A stretch of 64,000 nt of DNA from Gammaproteobacteria bacterium (GCA_017577365.1 PKRJ01000007.1:20451-84450), one strand, 5' to 3'; positions 44,130-52,857 are shown, counted from the stretch's first letter. Notes: generated by a model not told the origin, from the letters alone. Translations and numbers: made by a program.

Positions 44130-44142
44130 TAGACACTGTCTA
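44130..44142. promoter_or_regulatory. TetR operator 2
   Basis: TAGACACTGTCTA is a perfect 13-bp palindrome sharing GACACTGTC with operator 1. Centres of the two sites are 43 bp apart, about four helical turns, so two dimers would sit on the same DNA face. The site lies just before the ribosome binding site of the ABA4-like gene. Confidence 0.65.
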
Positions 44143-44156
44143 CATGGAGGCTCGCA

Positions 44157-44600
44157 ATGTCGCTCGAGACGCTGTTTTCCGCCGCCGGAACCGCGGCGGC
44201 CGCAGGCTGGCTCGTCCTCGCGTTCGCGCCGTATCGCTGGCAGCGCGCGGCGCGCGGCACGGCGGTGGCGATCGCGATCGTGATCGCGATGCTTTATGCA
44301 GGACTCATCGGGGCATTCTGGTCGTCCGCCGAAGGCGGCTTCGGGAGCCTGGCCGACGTCGCGACGCTGTTCCGGCATCCCGGGATCTTGCTGGCCGGCT
44401 GGGTGCACTACCTCGCGTTCGACCTGCTGGTCGGCTGCTGGGAGCGTGAGGAAGCGGTACGGCTCGGCCTGCCGCGCTGGGCGCTCGTGCCTTGCCTTGC
44501 GTTGACCTTCTTGCTCGCACCGCTCGGCTGGCTCGTGTTTCTCGGCGTCCGCGCGTTCGCGGCTCGGCCGCCCTCGTATCGCGCCCCCGCAACGGCATGA
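44157..44600 (+). CDS. ABA4-like family membrane protein
   Basis: The 147-residue protein has four membrane helices and the family signature GGFGSLADVATLFRHPGILLAGWVHYLAFDLLVGCWE, which marks the ABA4-like (DUF4281) family. Plant ABA4 is needed for neoxanthin synthesis; bacterial members have no assigned reaction. GGAG at 44147-44150 gives a 6-nt spacing to the ATG. It is the first gene downstream of the TetR operators and is probably cotranscribed with the next gene (51-nt gap). Confidence 0.8.
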   Translation: MSLETLFSAAGTAAAAGWLVLAFAPYRWQRAARGTAVAIAIVIAMLYAGLIGAFWSSAEGGFGSLADVATLFRHPGILLAGWVHYLAFDLLVGCWEREEAVRLGLPRWALVPCLALTFLLAPLGWLVFLGVRAFAARPPSYRAPATA

Positions 44601-44651
44601 CCGGGCGTCCGCTCGGTGTGACGACGTTCCTCTCGTCGACGGAGTGAAAGC

Positions 44652-45521
44652 ATGAACACGACGACAGCTCTGCTCGATCCGACCGCCCGGCCCAGCGCAA
44701 GCACCCCGCTCGGGAACGCGTCGCGGCTCGATCCGCTTCGGGTGTTACACGCGCGTCAGCCCGAGCTCGCAACCGCGGCGTGGCTCTCGCTTCTCGCGAT
44801 GGTGCCGTGCCTGTTCGCGATGCTCGTCGACCCGCGCACGGTCAACGACATCAACGTGTGGATCAAGCCGACGAAGTTCTTCGCGTCTTTCGCCGCCTAC
44901 TACGCGACGCTCGCGTGGGTATTCGGCTATTTGCCGCGGAGCGCACGGGGCAGCGTCGCCGGCCGGTTCGTCGTCCGCGGCGCGCTCGCCGTCGGTCTCT
45001 ACGAAATGGGCTGGATCGTGCTCTCCGCCGCGAACGGCGTGCCATCGCACTTCAACGTTTCGACCGTCGGGCGCATCGCGTATGGGCTCGCCGGAATCGG
45101 TTCGATCGTGCTGATGCTGACGATCCTCGTGCAGGGCATGATGATCGCGCGCGATCGCACGATGCCGATCGCGCCCGCGTTACGCTGGGGGATCGTCGCC
45201 GGGGCGGTGATCGCTTTCGTCGCGACGCTGATCACGGCGGGCTATATGTCGATGAACGGCGGACATTGGGTCGGCGGCGTTCCGAGCGACGCTTACGGTC
45301 TGCCGCTTTTCGGCTGGTCGCGAACCGGCGGAGACTTGCGGGTGGCGCACTTTTTCGCCCTGCACGCGCAGCAGGCCTTACCGGCGCTTGGGCTCTCGGC
45401 CGTGGCGCTCGGCCGCCCGAACGCACGCGGAACGGTACTTCTCGGCGCGTTCGCCTACACCGGGCTCATCGCGTTCACGTTCGTGCAGGCGCTCCTGGGC
45501 GTTCCTTTCGTGGCGCGTTGA
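44652..45521 (+). CDS. Seven-span integral membrane protein, unknown function
   Basis: The 289-residue protein has seven predicted membrane helices, roughly at 42-61, 77-95, 106-130, 143-167, 178-199, 232-254 and 262-286. Conserved-looking polar spots inside the membrane part are NDINVWIKPTKFFASF before helix 2 and HFFALHAQQALPALG in helix 6, where two histidines and paired glutamines could bind a metal or haem (inference). I recognise no characterised family. It follows the ABA4-like gene after 51 nt under the same TetR-controlled promoter. Confidence 0.7.
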   Translation: MNTTTALLDPTARPSASTPLGNASRLDPLRVLHARQPELATAAWLSLLAMVPCLFAMLVDPRTVNDINVWIKPTKFFASFAAYYATLAWVFGYLPRSARGSVAGRFVVRGALAVGLYEMGWIVLSAANGVPSHFNVSTVGRIAYGLAGIGSIVLMLTILVQGMMIARDRTMPIAPALRWGIVAGAVIAFVATLITAGYMSMNGGHWVGGVPSDAYGLPLFGWSRTGGDLRVAHFFALHAQQALPALGLSAVALGRPNARGTVLLGAFAYTGLIAFTFVQALLGVPFVAR

Positions 45522-45650
45522 TTCGCGGAGCAATCCGGGCGGGGCCGAGTAGCAAAGCGCCCCTTTCCTTGCGAAAAGAGGAGCGCGGCAGGCTCGCCCT
45601 CTCACGGCGCTCGGAGCCCGAGGAGGGTGGCTCCTGCCGCGAGCTCTTGC

Positions 45651-45662
45651 AAAGGAGGTGAT
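45651..45662 (+). promoter_or_regulatory. Maximal Shine-Dalgarno sequence
   Basis: AAAGGAGGTGAT is complementary to the 3' end of 16S rRNA over 11 nt (AAGGAGGTGAT). It lies 6 nt before the ATG at 45669 and fixes that start. No other gene in the window has a comparable site. Confidence 0.85.
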
Positions 45663-45668
45663 AGGCTC

Positions 45669-46154
45669 ATGAAGGCCCTGGCGTCCCAATGGTCGTTGAT
45701 CCTGCTCTGCTTCTCCTTCGCCGTCGCCCTCGGGGGCGGCATCTTCGAGCACTCGGTGCTGATGCCGATATGGAGCAAATCTCCACCTTCGTCTTTCTCG
45801 ATCATACAACCGGGTAGCGGAGTTCCCCTTCAGCGGTTCTGGATTCCCGTGCACATCGCGATCACGGTATTCATCATTCTGTCGTTGGTCCTGACATGGG
45901 GTCACGCGACCGTGCGCCGCTTCCTCCTGATCGCGCTGGCTTCGTACATCGTCATGCGCGTCTGGAGCGGACTCTTCTTCATTCCCGAGATGCTTTCGTT
46001 CCAGAAGGTGCCGATCGAGTCCCCTCCGTCCGCCGAGCTCCTGGCCAGGGTGTCGAGATGGACTTTCTGGTCATGGTTCAGAGAGCCGCTGGACGTCATT
46101 GCCTTCCTGTTCTCGCTCTTGGCCCTGCATTACTCGAGAAGCGTTCTGACGTAG
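45669..46154 (+). CDS. Four-span membrane protein, unknown function
   Basis: The 161-residue protein has four predicted membrane helices (about 8-28, 54-76, 82-108 and 139-157). A conserved-looking GGGIFEHSVLMPIWSK loop follows helix 1; the topology and this loop recall small DUF1772-like membrane proteins, but the match is weak. It starts from the strongest Shine-Dalgarno in the window. It is 147 nt after the seven-span gene, so it may or may not share the TetR-controlled transcript. Confidence 0.65.
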   Translation: MKALASQWSLILLCFSFAVALGGGIFEHSVLMPIWSKSPPSSFSIIQPGSGVPLQRFWIPVHIAITVFIILSLVLTWGHATVRRFLLIALASYIVMRVWSGLFFIPEMLSFQKVPIESPPSAELLARVSRWTFWSWFREPLDVIAFLFSLLALHYSRSVLT

Positions 46155-46512
46155 CAGCCCGCGCTCCACACGCCGAAGCGCGGATTTCGGCGCCCTCCGA
46201 CGCATGCAGCCGGCGTTCGCGGCATGCGTCGCAGGCTCGACTGCGCCCGACCCTTTCGGCCGATCCATCACGACTGTCGACCATCCTGCACGTGACAACG
46301 CCTCGCATCCGTGCCTATCCAGCGCGTCCGGATGTTGTCGCCGAGCAACATGTCTTGCGCCCCCTTCTTTTTTCTGTATTCTAGTAATACAGAATCGTCA
46401 TTCTGTTTCGGTGGCGTCATGCGGCACTGACCAGTCCTAGGGGAAGGCGGTCAGGCGGCACACCGACGAATCGTCACTAACGCCAAGACCCAACACCCGG
46501 GGGGAAATCCAA
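46155..46512. other. Intergenic region before the TonB receptor
   Basis: These 358 bp hold no supported gene. They contain a 10-bp inverted repeat (46198-46207 with 46222-46231, CGACGCATGC/GCATGCGTCG, 14-nt loop) that may end the upstream transcript although it lacks a T run, and an AT-rich palindromic block at 46372-46409 described separately. The receptor's leader runs from there to 46512 and ends in a GGGGGGAAA Shine-Dalgarno-like stretch. Confidence 0.6.
46372..46409. promoter_or_regulatory. Triple half-site operator before the TonB receptor
   Basis: TTCTGTATT (46372-46380) and AATACAGAA (46386-46394) form perfect 9-bp arms around CTAGT. The right arm extends to ACAGAAT (46389-46395), which also pairs with ATTCTGT (46400-46406) across CGTC. 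The result is three half-sites in alternating orientation in an AT-rich island 100-140 bp before the start codon. The spacing is not that of LexA. The regulator is unknown. Confidence 0.55.
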
Positions 46513-49500
46513 ATGCGCAAGCATCGCTACTATGGTCCGCTTGGAGCGGACCGACGCCTTCCATCCATTCGTCGACTCAGCCTCGCGTGCATGGCCGCGA
46601 TCGGCATCGGCCAGACCGCGCTTGCACAAGAGCCTATCGAGGAGATCCTCGTCACCGGATCGCGCATTCGGCAGACGAGCGGCATGGAGACGCCGACCCC
46701 GGTCACGGTCGTCACGCGTCAGGAGCTTGCGGTTCTCTCACCGACGAATCTGATCGAAGGCCTCGCGGAGCTGCCGCAATTCTTCGGTTCGGCGACGACG
46801 CAGACGCCATCGCCGTTCTTCACGAGCGTTGGCGCAGGCTCGCTCAACCTGCGCGGCTTGCAAAGCAACCGCACGCTGCAGCTTCTCAATGGCCGCCGCG
46901 TCGTCCCGTCGACGATCTTCGGCGGCCCGGATATCAATCTCTTTCCCGAGAACGTCATACGGTCCGTCGAGACCGTCACCGGCGGCGCGTCGGCCGCGTA
47001 CGGCACCGACGCCGTGGCCGGCGTCGTGAACTTCATCCTCGATACCGATTTCGAGGGCGTGCGGGCCGATCTGCAGACGGGCCAGAACGAGAAGGGCCAC
47101 AACGAGACGATCAAGGCGTCCTTCGGCGCCGGATTCAAGATCGGCGAGAGAACGCATTTCCTGCTCAACGCGGAACGCGAGCGCCAGGACCCGATCTGGG
47201 GCGAAGACATCCTCGAATACGAGTGGTACCGCTCCCGCGCGCTGATCGAGAACCCGGCCCCGAACGCCGGCAGCTCTCCGGACAACCCGTTCTATATCGC
47301 GGTGGACGACGTCCGCAGCCGAAGTTACGACATCAACGGCATCTTTCACCTGGACGACTATGGCCTGGGCTCGTACATCCTAGACGAGAACGGCAACCCT
47401 TCGCCGTTCATCCTCGGCGACGTGTGCAACGCGCACGGGTGCTCGACGACGAACGGCGGCTCCGGCAACGAGAGCCAGTTGTGGTCGACGAATATCACGC
47501 CGGCATCGGGGCGCGAGAACGTGTTCGGATATATCGAGCACGACGTCAACGATCGGCTCACGGTATTCGGTCAGGTGATTCGCGGGAAGGCGAACTTCAA
47601 GCAGCTCAACTTCGGCGGGCTGTTCCCGAACCCGCCCGGTGTCTTCCAGGACAGGCACTTCACGATCTACAGGGAGAACCCGTTCCTGCCGGAGGAGATT
47701 CGGCAGATCATGGAGGAGAACGACATCGATTCCGTGCCGTTCAGCCGGATCGGCGCGCCCGAGGACATCGCCCACTCCGCCGCGACCGAGCAAGTCACCG
47801 AGACGGAGTCGTACACGATCGGGTTCGAATACACGATCGGCAAAGGGTTCTTCCAGGACTGGCTCGTCGAAGGTTACTTCCAGAGGGGCCAGACCGACGT
47901 CAAGGCGATTCAGCACGGCGGTATTCGGCTCGACCGAATCTACCTTGCGGTCGACGTCGTGATCGATCCGAAGACCGGCCTGCCCGCGTGCAACGTGACC
48001 GTCGTCTCCGGGCTCTATCCGGACTGCAAGCCGTTGAACCTGTTCGGCCGCGGCCGCGCTTCACCGGAGGCCGTGGATTGGGTCACCGGGTTCGAGCCGG
48101 GCCACGTGATGCACGCCAACGGCTTCCTCCCGCCGGACAGCTCGATTCCTCACACCTATATCAGCGGCGAGAACAAGCAAAGGGTCATCGATATCGAGCA
48201 GGACGTCTGGGAGATCTCGGCCGACGGCAAGATCGCCGACGGCTGGGCCGGCCCGATCACCATGGCGTTAGGTATCGGCGCCCGGAAAGAATCGTTCGTG
48301 CAAGTCGTCGAAGTCGGCCCGGGCGGCAACATCAACGCCGATCCGACATATCGGCCCGTCATGGCGAACAACGACGCGCTCGGCATCCGCGGCGTCCCGG
48401 GCGGTAACGCCGCCTCCGGAAATCACGTCGAGATCCAGTTCTCGAACGTGCCGTTCGCGCGCGGCGCGCAGGACGTGAAAGAAGCGTTCACGGAGTTCCT
48501 GGTTCCGCTCGTTTCCGACGTCAGGGCCGTGCAACAGCTGAACCTTTCGGCCGCGTACCGGTACGCCGATTACTCCGGCTCGGGGTCCGTCGACTCGTGG
48601 AAGGGCGGGCTCGACTGGAGGATCAACGACCAGCTGAGGCTCCGCGCGACCATATCGCAAGACGTGCGCGCGGCGACGATGGGCGAGAAGTTCGACCGAA
48701 CCGGCGGTGTCGCCAATGTCACCGATTATCTGATCGACCCCGGCGGCGGCTTCTCGTACGGCATCACGACGTTCTCGAACGGAACGCCGGACATCGAGCC
48801 CGAGAGCGCGAAGACGAAGGTCTTCGGCATCGTCTATCAGCCCAACTGGGCGCAGGGCCTGAGCGCGTCCGTCGACTGGTACAGCGTCGAGGTCACCAAC
48901 AACATCAACCAAGTCACCGCAGAAGATGTCGTCAGAGGCTGCTATGTCGACAACGACGCCGACCTCTGCAAGTTCATCACCCGAACCGGAAACCCGAGCG
49001 AGCAGGATCCGAGCATCAGGCTTATCTCGCTCGTCGGCGTGCCTTACTACAATCAAGCGTCCGTCAAGGCGGACGGCGTCGACTTCGAGATCGTGTACAA
49101 CCGAAACGTCAACTGGTTCAACGGCAGCCAGGTCTTCGTCCGCCTCCTCGGCAGCTATCTCGAGGAGCGCTCGAACACGAACAGCCAGGGCGTGAAGACC
49201 GAGGTCCAGGGACGATTCGGTTTCCCGGAGTGGACGGCCGTCCTCTCGACCGGCCTGGTCAGGGGGCCGCTTTCCGTGAATCTCACGGCGCGGTACACGG
49301 GCGAGCAGCTGATCAATCCGAACTGGAACTTCAACGGATTGAGCACCCGATGGGACGTCGCGGACAACACCGTCGGGGCCGAAACGCTCGTCGATGCGCG
49401 CGTCAGCTATCGCTTCGATACGAGGGGCAGCGGCAACGTCAGCTTGTTCGCCACGATCAACAATCTCTTCGACACGGGCCCTCAGGAGTTCCTCAATGCC

Positions 49501-49596
49501 GTGTTCAATAGCGGTTTCAACACGGGTCCGGGCCTCGGCGTCACCGGCGACCTGCGCGGCCGTCGCTACACGGTAGGCTTCACGGTCGATTTCTGA
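46513..49596 (+). CDS. TonB-dependent outer-membrane receptor
   Basis: The 1027-residue protein has a signal peptide (cleavage near residue 39, ALAQ), the plug start IEEILVTGSRIRQTSGMETPTPVTVV, and plug motifs SLNLRGLQSNRTLQLLNGRRVV and GASAAYGTDAVAGVVNFIL. The barrel ends in RRYTVGFTVDF with the terminal phenylalanine. This type is abundant in Xanthomonadales and sphingomonads, where receptors import large or scarce substrates such as oligosaccharides, siderophores or peptides; nothing here shows which. There is no adjacent transporter or sigma/anti-sigma pair. A strong terminator follows. Confidence 0.95.
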   Translation: MRKHRYYGPLGADRRLPSIRRLSLACMAAIGIGQTALAQEPIEEILVTGSRIRQTSGMETPTPVTVVTRQELAVLSPTNLIEGLAELPQFFGSATTQTPSPFFTSVGAGSLNLRGLQSNRTLQLLNGRRVVPSTIFGGPDINLFPENVIRSVETVTGGASAAYGTDAVAGVVNFILDTDFEGVRADLQTGQNEKGHNETIKASFGAGFKIGERTHFLLNAERERQDPIWGEDILEYEWYRSRALIENPAPNAGSSPDNPFYIAVDDVRSRSYDINGIFHLDDYGLGSYILDENGNPSPFILGDVCNAHGCSTTNGGSGNESQLWSTNITPASGRENVFGYIEHDVNDRLTVFGQVIRGKANFKQLNFGGLFPNPPGVFQDRHFTIYRENPFLPEEIRQIMEENDIDSVPFSRIGAPEDIAHSAATEQVTETESYTIGFEYTIGKGFFQDWLVEGYFQRGQTDVKAIQHGGIRLDRIYLAVDVVIDPKTGLPACNVTVVSGLYPDCKPLNLFGRGRASPEAVDWVTGFEPGHVMHANGFLPPDSSIPHTYISGENKQRVIDIEQDVWEISADGKIADGWAGPITMALGIGARKESFVQVVEVGPGGNINADPTYRPVMANNDALGIRGVPGGNAASGNHVEIQFSNVPFARGAQDVKEAFTEFLVPLVSDVRAVQQLNLSAAYRYADYSGSGSVDSWKGGLDWRINDQLRLRATISQDVRAATMGEKFDRTGGVANVTDYLIDPGGGFSYGITTFSNGTPDIEPESAKTKVFGIVYQPNWAQGLSASVDWYSVEVTNNINQVTAEDVVRGCYVDNDADLCKFITRTGNPSEQDPSIRLISLVGVPYYNQASVKADGVDFEIVYNRNVNWFNGSQVFVRLLGSYLEERSNTNSQGVKTEVQGRFGFPEWTAVLSTGLVRGPLSVNLTARYTGEQLINPNWNFNGLSTRWDVADNTVGAETLVDARVSYRFDTRGSGNVSLFATINNLFDTGPQEFLNAVFNSGFNTGPGLGVTGDLRGRRYTVGFTVDF

Positions 49597-49613
49597 TCGA
49601 CCGACGGCGCTCG

Positions 49614-49644
49614 GGGGCCGGTCACCGACCGGCCCCTTTTCTTT
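49614..49644 (+). terminator. Rho-independent terminator of the TonB receptor gene
   Basis: GGGGCCGGTC/GACCGGCCCC is a perfect 10-bp stem with an ACC loop, followed by TTTTCTTT, 17 nt after the receptor stop codon. Confidence 0.92.
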
Positions 49645-49825
49645 CGACCGATCAACCCTTGACCGAGACTAGACGTCGGCGAGAAACCCGGTCCCCTGGC
49701 CTGCGGTACCACGGTCGCGAGGTATTGCCGCGGAGCTACGACCCCTCGGACCGGAACGCCAGAGAGGAGATCTGGATCCCGATCAGGGCGAAAGGCCGAC
49801 CCCAGGACGCTCGTTCCATAACGAG

Positions 49826-49857
49826 AAGCGCCCGCGTCCCGAAGAACGCAGGCGCTT
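49826..49857 (-). terminator. Hairpin downstream of the ribosomal operon
   Basis: AAGCGCCCGCGT and ACGCAGGCGCTT pair at 11 of 12 positions around an 8-nt loop, 37 nt past the rplQ stop codon. It lacks a T run on the minus strand, so its use as terminator of the long ribosomal transcript is tentative. Confidence 0.4.
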
Positions 49858-49894
49858 TGGCCAAAGAACGATAGCCGAGGAGAACGGGACCGAG

Positions 49895-50275
49895 TTACTC
49901 CGCCCTCGCCTCCTGGCTAGGCTGATCGAGCAACTGCACGAGCGCCATCGGCGCCGAGTCGCCCGGTCGGTACCCCATCTTCAGAATCCGGAGATAGCCG
50001 CCCGGACGGTTCTTGAAGCGCGGCCCGAGCTCGGTGAAGAGCTTGCCGACCGCCGCCTCGTCGCGAAGCCGCGCGAACGCGAGACGTCTGCGGCTCACGC
50101 CGTCTTCCTTCGCGAGCGTGATCAACGGCTCGACGACGCGCCGCAGCTCCTTCGCCTTGGGCAACGTGGTCTTGATCGTCTCGTGCGTCAGCAGCGATGC
50201 CGCGAGGTTGCGGTACAACGCCTTGCGGTGCGCCGAGTTTCGGCCGAGCTTACGGCCCGATTTCCGATGACGCAT
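49895..50275 (-). CDS. rplQ: Ribosomal protein L17
   Basis: L17 is a 50S protein near the exit tunnel. The 126-residue length (E. coli 127) and the start MRHRKSGRKLGRNSAHRKALYRNLAASLL identify it. It is the last gene of the alpha operon, after rpoA (10-nt gap). The C-terminus is short and acidic (PSQEARAE). Confidence 0.98.
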   Translation of the reverse strand: MRHRKSGRKLGRNSAHRKALYRNLAASLLTHETIKTTLPKAKELRRVVEPLITLAKEDGVSRRRLAFARLRDEAAVGKLFTELGPRFKNRPGGYLRILKMGYRPGDSAPMALVQLLDQPSQEARAE

Positions 50276-50285
50276 GACTGATCCC

Positions 50286-51296
50286 TCAATAGATCATCGA
50301 CGAGTTTTGCTCGTCGTTGCGAAGCCCGGGCGGCGGCCAGTTCTCGATCCGCATGCCGAGCGCGAGGCCGTGCGCCTCGAGCACTTCCTTGATTTCGGTC
50401 AGCGACTTCTTGCCGAGATTCGGCGTGCGCAGCAGCTCCACCTCCGTGCGCTGCACGAGATCGCCGATGTAGTTGATGTTCTCGGCCTTCAGGCAGTTCG
50501 CCGAGCGCACGGTGAGCTCGAGCTCGTCGACCGGACGCAGCAGGATCGGATCGATCTGCGCCTCGGCACGGCCGTAACCCGCCTCTTCCTCGCCCTGAAG
50601 ATCGACGAACACGTCGAGCTGATTCTTCAGGATCATCCCGGCGCGGCGAATCGCTTCCTCGGCGTCGATCGTGCCGTTCGTCTCGATATCGATGATCAGC
50701 TTGTCGAGGTCCGTCCGCTGCTCGACGCGCGCGCTCTCGACCGTGTACGTGACGCGGCGAATCGGGCTGAACGACGCGTCGAGCTGCAGCCGGCCGATCG
50801 GCCGCGTCTGCTCCTCGAACGTCGCGTTCTGCGTCGCGGGCCTGTAGCCCCGGCCGCGCTTGACCTTGAGGAACGCGCGCAGCTCGCCGGACTGCGTCAA
50901 GTTCGCGATCACGAGATCCGGATTCACGATCTCGATGTCGTGCTCCGTCTGGATGTCGCCGGCCGTGACCGGTCCCGGGCCCTTCTTCGTCAGCGTGAGC
51001 TCGGCCTCGTCACGCGCGTGCATCTTGATCGCGACCTGCTTCAGGTTCAGCAGAATGTCGACGACGTCTTCCTGCACGCCCTCGATGCTGGTGTATTCGT
51101 GCAGCACGCCCTCGATCTCGGCCTCGACGATTGCACAGCCCGGCATCGACGACAGCAACACGCGCCGCAGCGCGTTGCCGAGCGTATGACCGAAACCGCG
51201 CTCGAAGGGCTCGATCGTCACCCGGGCCCGATTCGGCCCGAGCGGCTGCACCTTCACCGACCGCGGCTTCAAGAACTCCGTGGCTGATTCCTGCAT
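50286..51296 (-). CDS. rpoA: RNA polymerase alpha subunit
   Basis: Alpha dimerises to start RNA polymerase assembly and contacts UP elements and activators through its C-terminal domain. The ATG at 51296 (MQESATEFLKPRSVKVQPLG) gives 336 residues; the frame is open further upstream without homology. The N-terminal domain contains FGHTLGNALRRVLLSSMPGCAI, and the C-terminal domain NCLKAENINYIGDLVQRTEVELLRTPNLGKKSLTEIKEVL. The order rpsM-rpsK-rpsD-rpoA-rplQ is conserved. Confidence 0.98.
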   Translation of the reverse strand: MQESATEFLKPRSVKVQPLGPNRARVTIEPFERGFGHTLGNALRRVLLSSMPGCAIVEAEIEGVLHEYTSIEGVQEDVVDILLNLKQVAIKMHARDEAELTLTKKGPGPVTAGDIQTEHDIEIVNPDLVIANLTQSGELRAFLKVKRGRGYRPATQNATFEEQTRPIGRLQLDASFSPIRRVTYTVESARVEQRTDLDKLIIDIETNGTIDAEEAIRRAGMILKNQLDVFVDLQGEEEAGYGRAEAQIDPILLRPVDELELTVRSANCLKAENINYIGDLVQRTEVELLRTPNLGKKSLTEIKEVLEAHGLALGMRIENWPPPGLRNDEQNSSMIY

Positions 51297-51310
51297 TCGA
51301 TTGTCCTCGC

Positions 51311-51931
51311 TTACTTGGAGTACAGCTCGACGACGAGGTTCTCGTTGATATCCGGAAGAATCTCGTCTCGCGCCGGCAATGCCTTCAGTACTCCCTGCAT
51401 CTTCTCCCCGTCGACCTCGACCCACTCGGGGAACCCGACCTGGCCCGCGATCTCGAGCGCGGCCTTCACACGGGTCTGCTGCTTGGCGCGATCTCGGACG
51501 GAGATCTTATCGCCGGCTTTGACCTGGTACGACGGAATGTTGACGACCTTGTCATTGACCGCGATGGCGCGGTGCGCGACCAGCTGCCGCGCTTCGGCGC
51601 GCGTCGACGCGAAGCCCATCCGATAGACGACGTTGTCGAGCCGAGCCTCGAGCATCCGCAGCAGGTTCTCGCCGGTCGAGCCCTTGATCTTCGAGGCCTT
51701 CTTGTAATAGTTGCGGAACTGCCGCTCGAGCACGCCGTACATGCGCCGAAGCTTCTGCTTCTCGCGCAGCTGCACGCCATAGTCCGAAAGTCGCCCGCGA
51801 CGCTGACCTGCCCCTCCCGGCGGCACCTCGAGCTTGCACTTGCTCTCGAGCGGTTTGACGCCGCTCTTCAAGAACAGATCCGTGCCCTCGCGGCGGGCCA
51901 GCTTGCAGGTAGGTCCTCTGTATCTCGCCAT
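51311..51931 (-). CDS. rpsD: Ribosomal protein S4
   Basis: S4 nucleates 30S assembly by binding 16S rRNA and, in E. coli, represses the alpha operon. The 206-residue length equals that of E. coli. The start MARYRGPTCKLARREGTDLFLKS, the S4 RNA-binding domain (RLDNVVYRMGFASTRAEARQLVAHRAIAVN) and the C-terminal LVVELYSK are typical. It follows rpsK after 4 nt. Confidence 0.98.
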   Translation of the reverse strand: MARYRGPTCKLARREGTDLFLKSGVKPLESKCKLEVPPGGAGQRRGRLSDYGVQLREKQKLRRMYGVLERQFRNYYKKASKIKGSTGENLLRMLEARLDNVVYRMGFASTRAEARQLVAHRAIAVNDKVVNIPSYQVKAGDKISVRDRAKQQTRVKAALEIAGQVGFPEWVEVDGEKMQGVLKALPARDEILPDINENLVVELYSK

Positions 51932-51935
51932 AACG

Positions 51936-52328
51936 CTACACTCGACGTCGCTTGGGAGGCCGGCAGCCGTTGTGCGGAATCGGCGTCACGTCCTCGATCT
52001 GAGTGATTCTGAAACCGACGGCGTTCAACGCGCGCACGGCCGACTCGCGTCCCGGCCCCGGGCCCTTGACCCGAACCTCCAGGTTCTTCACGCCGTATTC
52101 CTTCGCGGCCGTGCCGGCACGCTCCGCCGCGACCTGGGCCGCGAACGGCGTGCTCTTGCGGGAGCCCTTGAAGCCGCAACCGCCCGCCGTCGCCCAAGTG
52201 ATCGCGTTGCCCTGACGATCGGTGATCGTCACGATCGTGTTGTTGAACGACGCGTGGATGTGCGCGACGGCGTCGAGGATCTGACGCTTGACCTTCTTTC
52301 TGACGCGCGTGGTCGGCTGTTTCGCCAT
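51936..52328 (-). CDS. rpsK: Ribosomal protein S11
   Basis: S11 is a 30S platform protein. The 130-residue protein has the core AHIHASFNNTIVTITDRQGNAITWATAGGCGFKGSRKSTPFAAQ and the Arg-rich C-terminus PHNGCRPPKRRRV. It lies between rpsM (12-nt gap) and rpsD (4-nt gap) in the alpha operon. Confidence 0.98.
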   Translation of the reverse strand: MAKQPTTRVRKKVKRQILDAVAHIHASFNNTIVTITDRQGNAITWATAGGCGFKGSRKSTPFAAQVAAERAGTAAKEYGVKNLEVRVKGPGPGRESAVRALNAVGFRITQIEDVTPIPHNGCRPPKRRRV

Positions 52329-52340
52329 GCTTGCTCCTGA

Positions 52341-52697
<357 letters not shown>

Positions 52698-52707
52698 CGT
52701 GCGCCCC

Positions 52708-52821
52708 TCAACCCTGTCGCTGCTTGTGGCGCGGATCCGAGCAGATCACCCGAACGACGCCCTTGCGGCGAATGATCTTGCAGTTCCTGCAGATCCGGCG
52801 TACCGAAGCTCTCACTTTCAT
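52708..52821 (-). CDS. rpmJ: Ribosomal protein L36
   Basis: This 37-residue gene begins MKVRASVRRICRNCKIIRRKG and ends DPRHKQRQG. C11, C14, C27 and H32 form the zinc site, so this is the zinc-containing L36 form. It sits between secY (36-nt gap) and rpsM, its standard place. Confidence 0.95.
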   Translation of the reverse strand: MKVRASVRRICRNCKIIRRKGVVRVICSDPRHKQRQG

Positions 52822-52857
52822 CTCGTCAACTCCCGGCGAGCCGCTCGTCGCGGCAGC

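Noticed and set aside
46198..46231. 10-bp inverted repeat as a terminator for the four-span membrane gene
   Set aside because: Arms are perfect but the loop is long (14 nt) and no T run follows; noted in the intergenic entry instead of called as a terminator.
46372..46394. LexA box upstream of the TonB receptor
   Set aside because: CTGT and ACAG are present but separated by 11 bp rather than 8, and the gene is not a repair gene.
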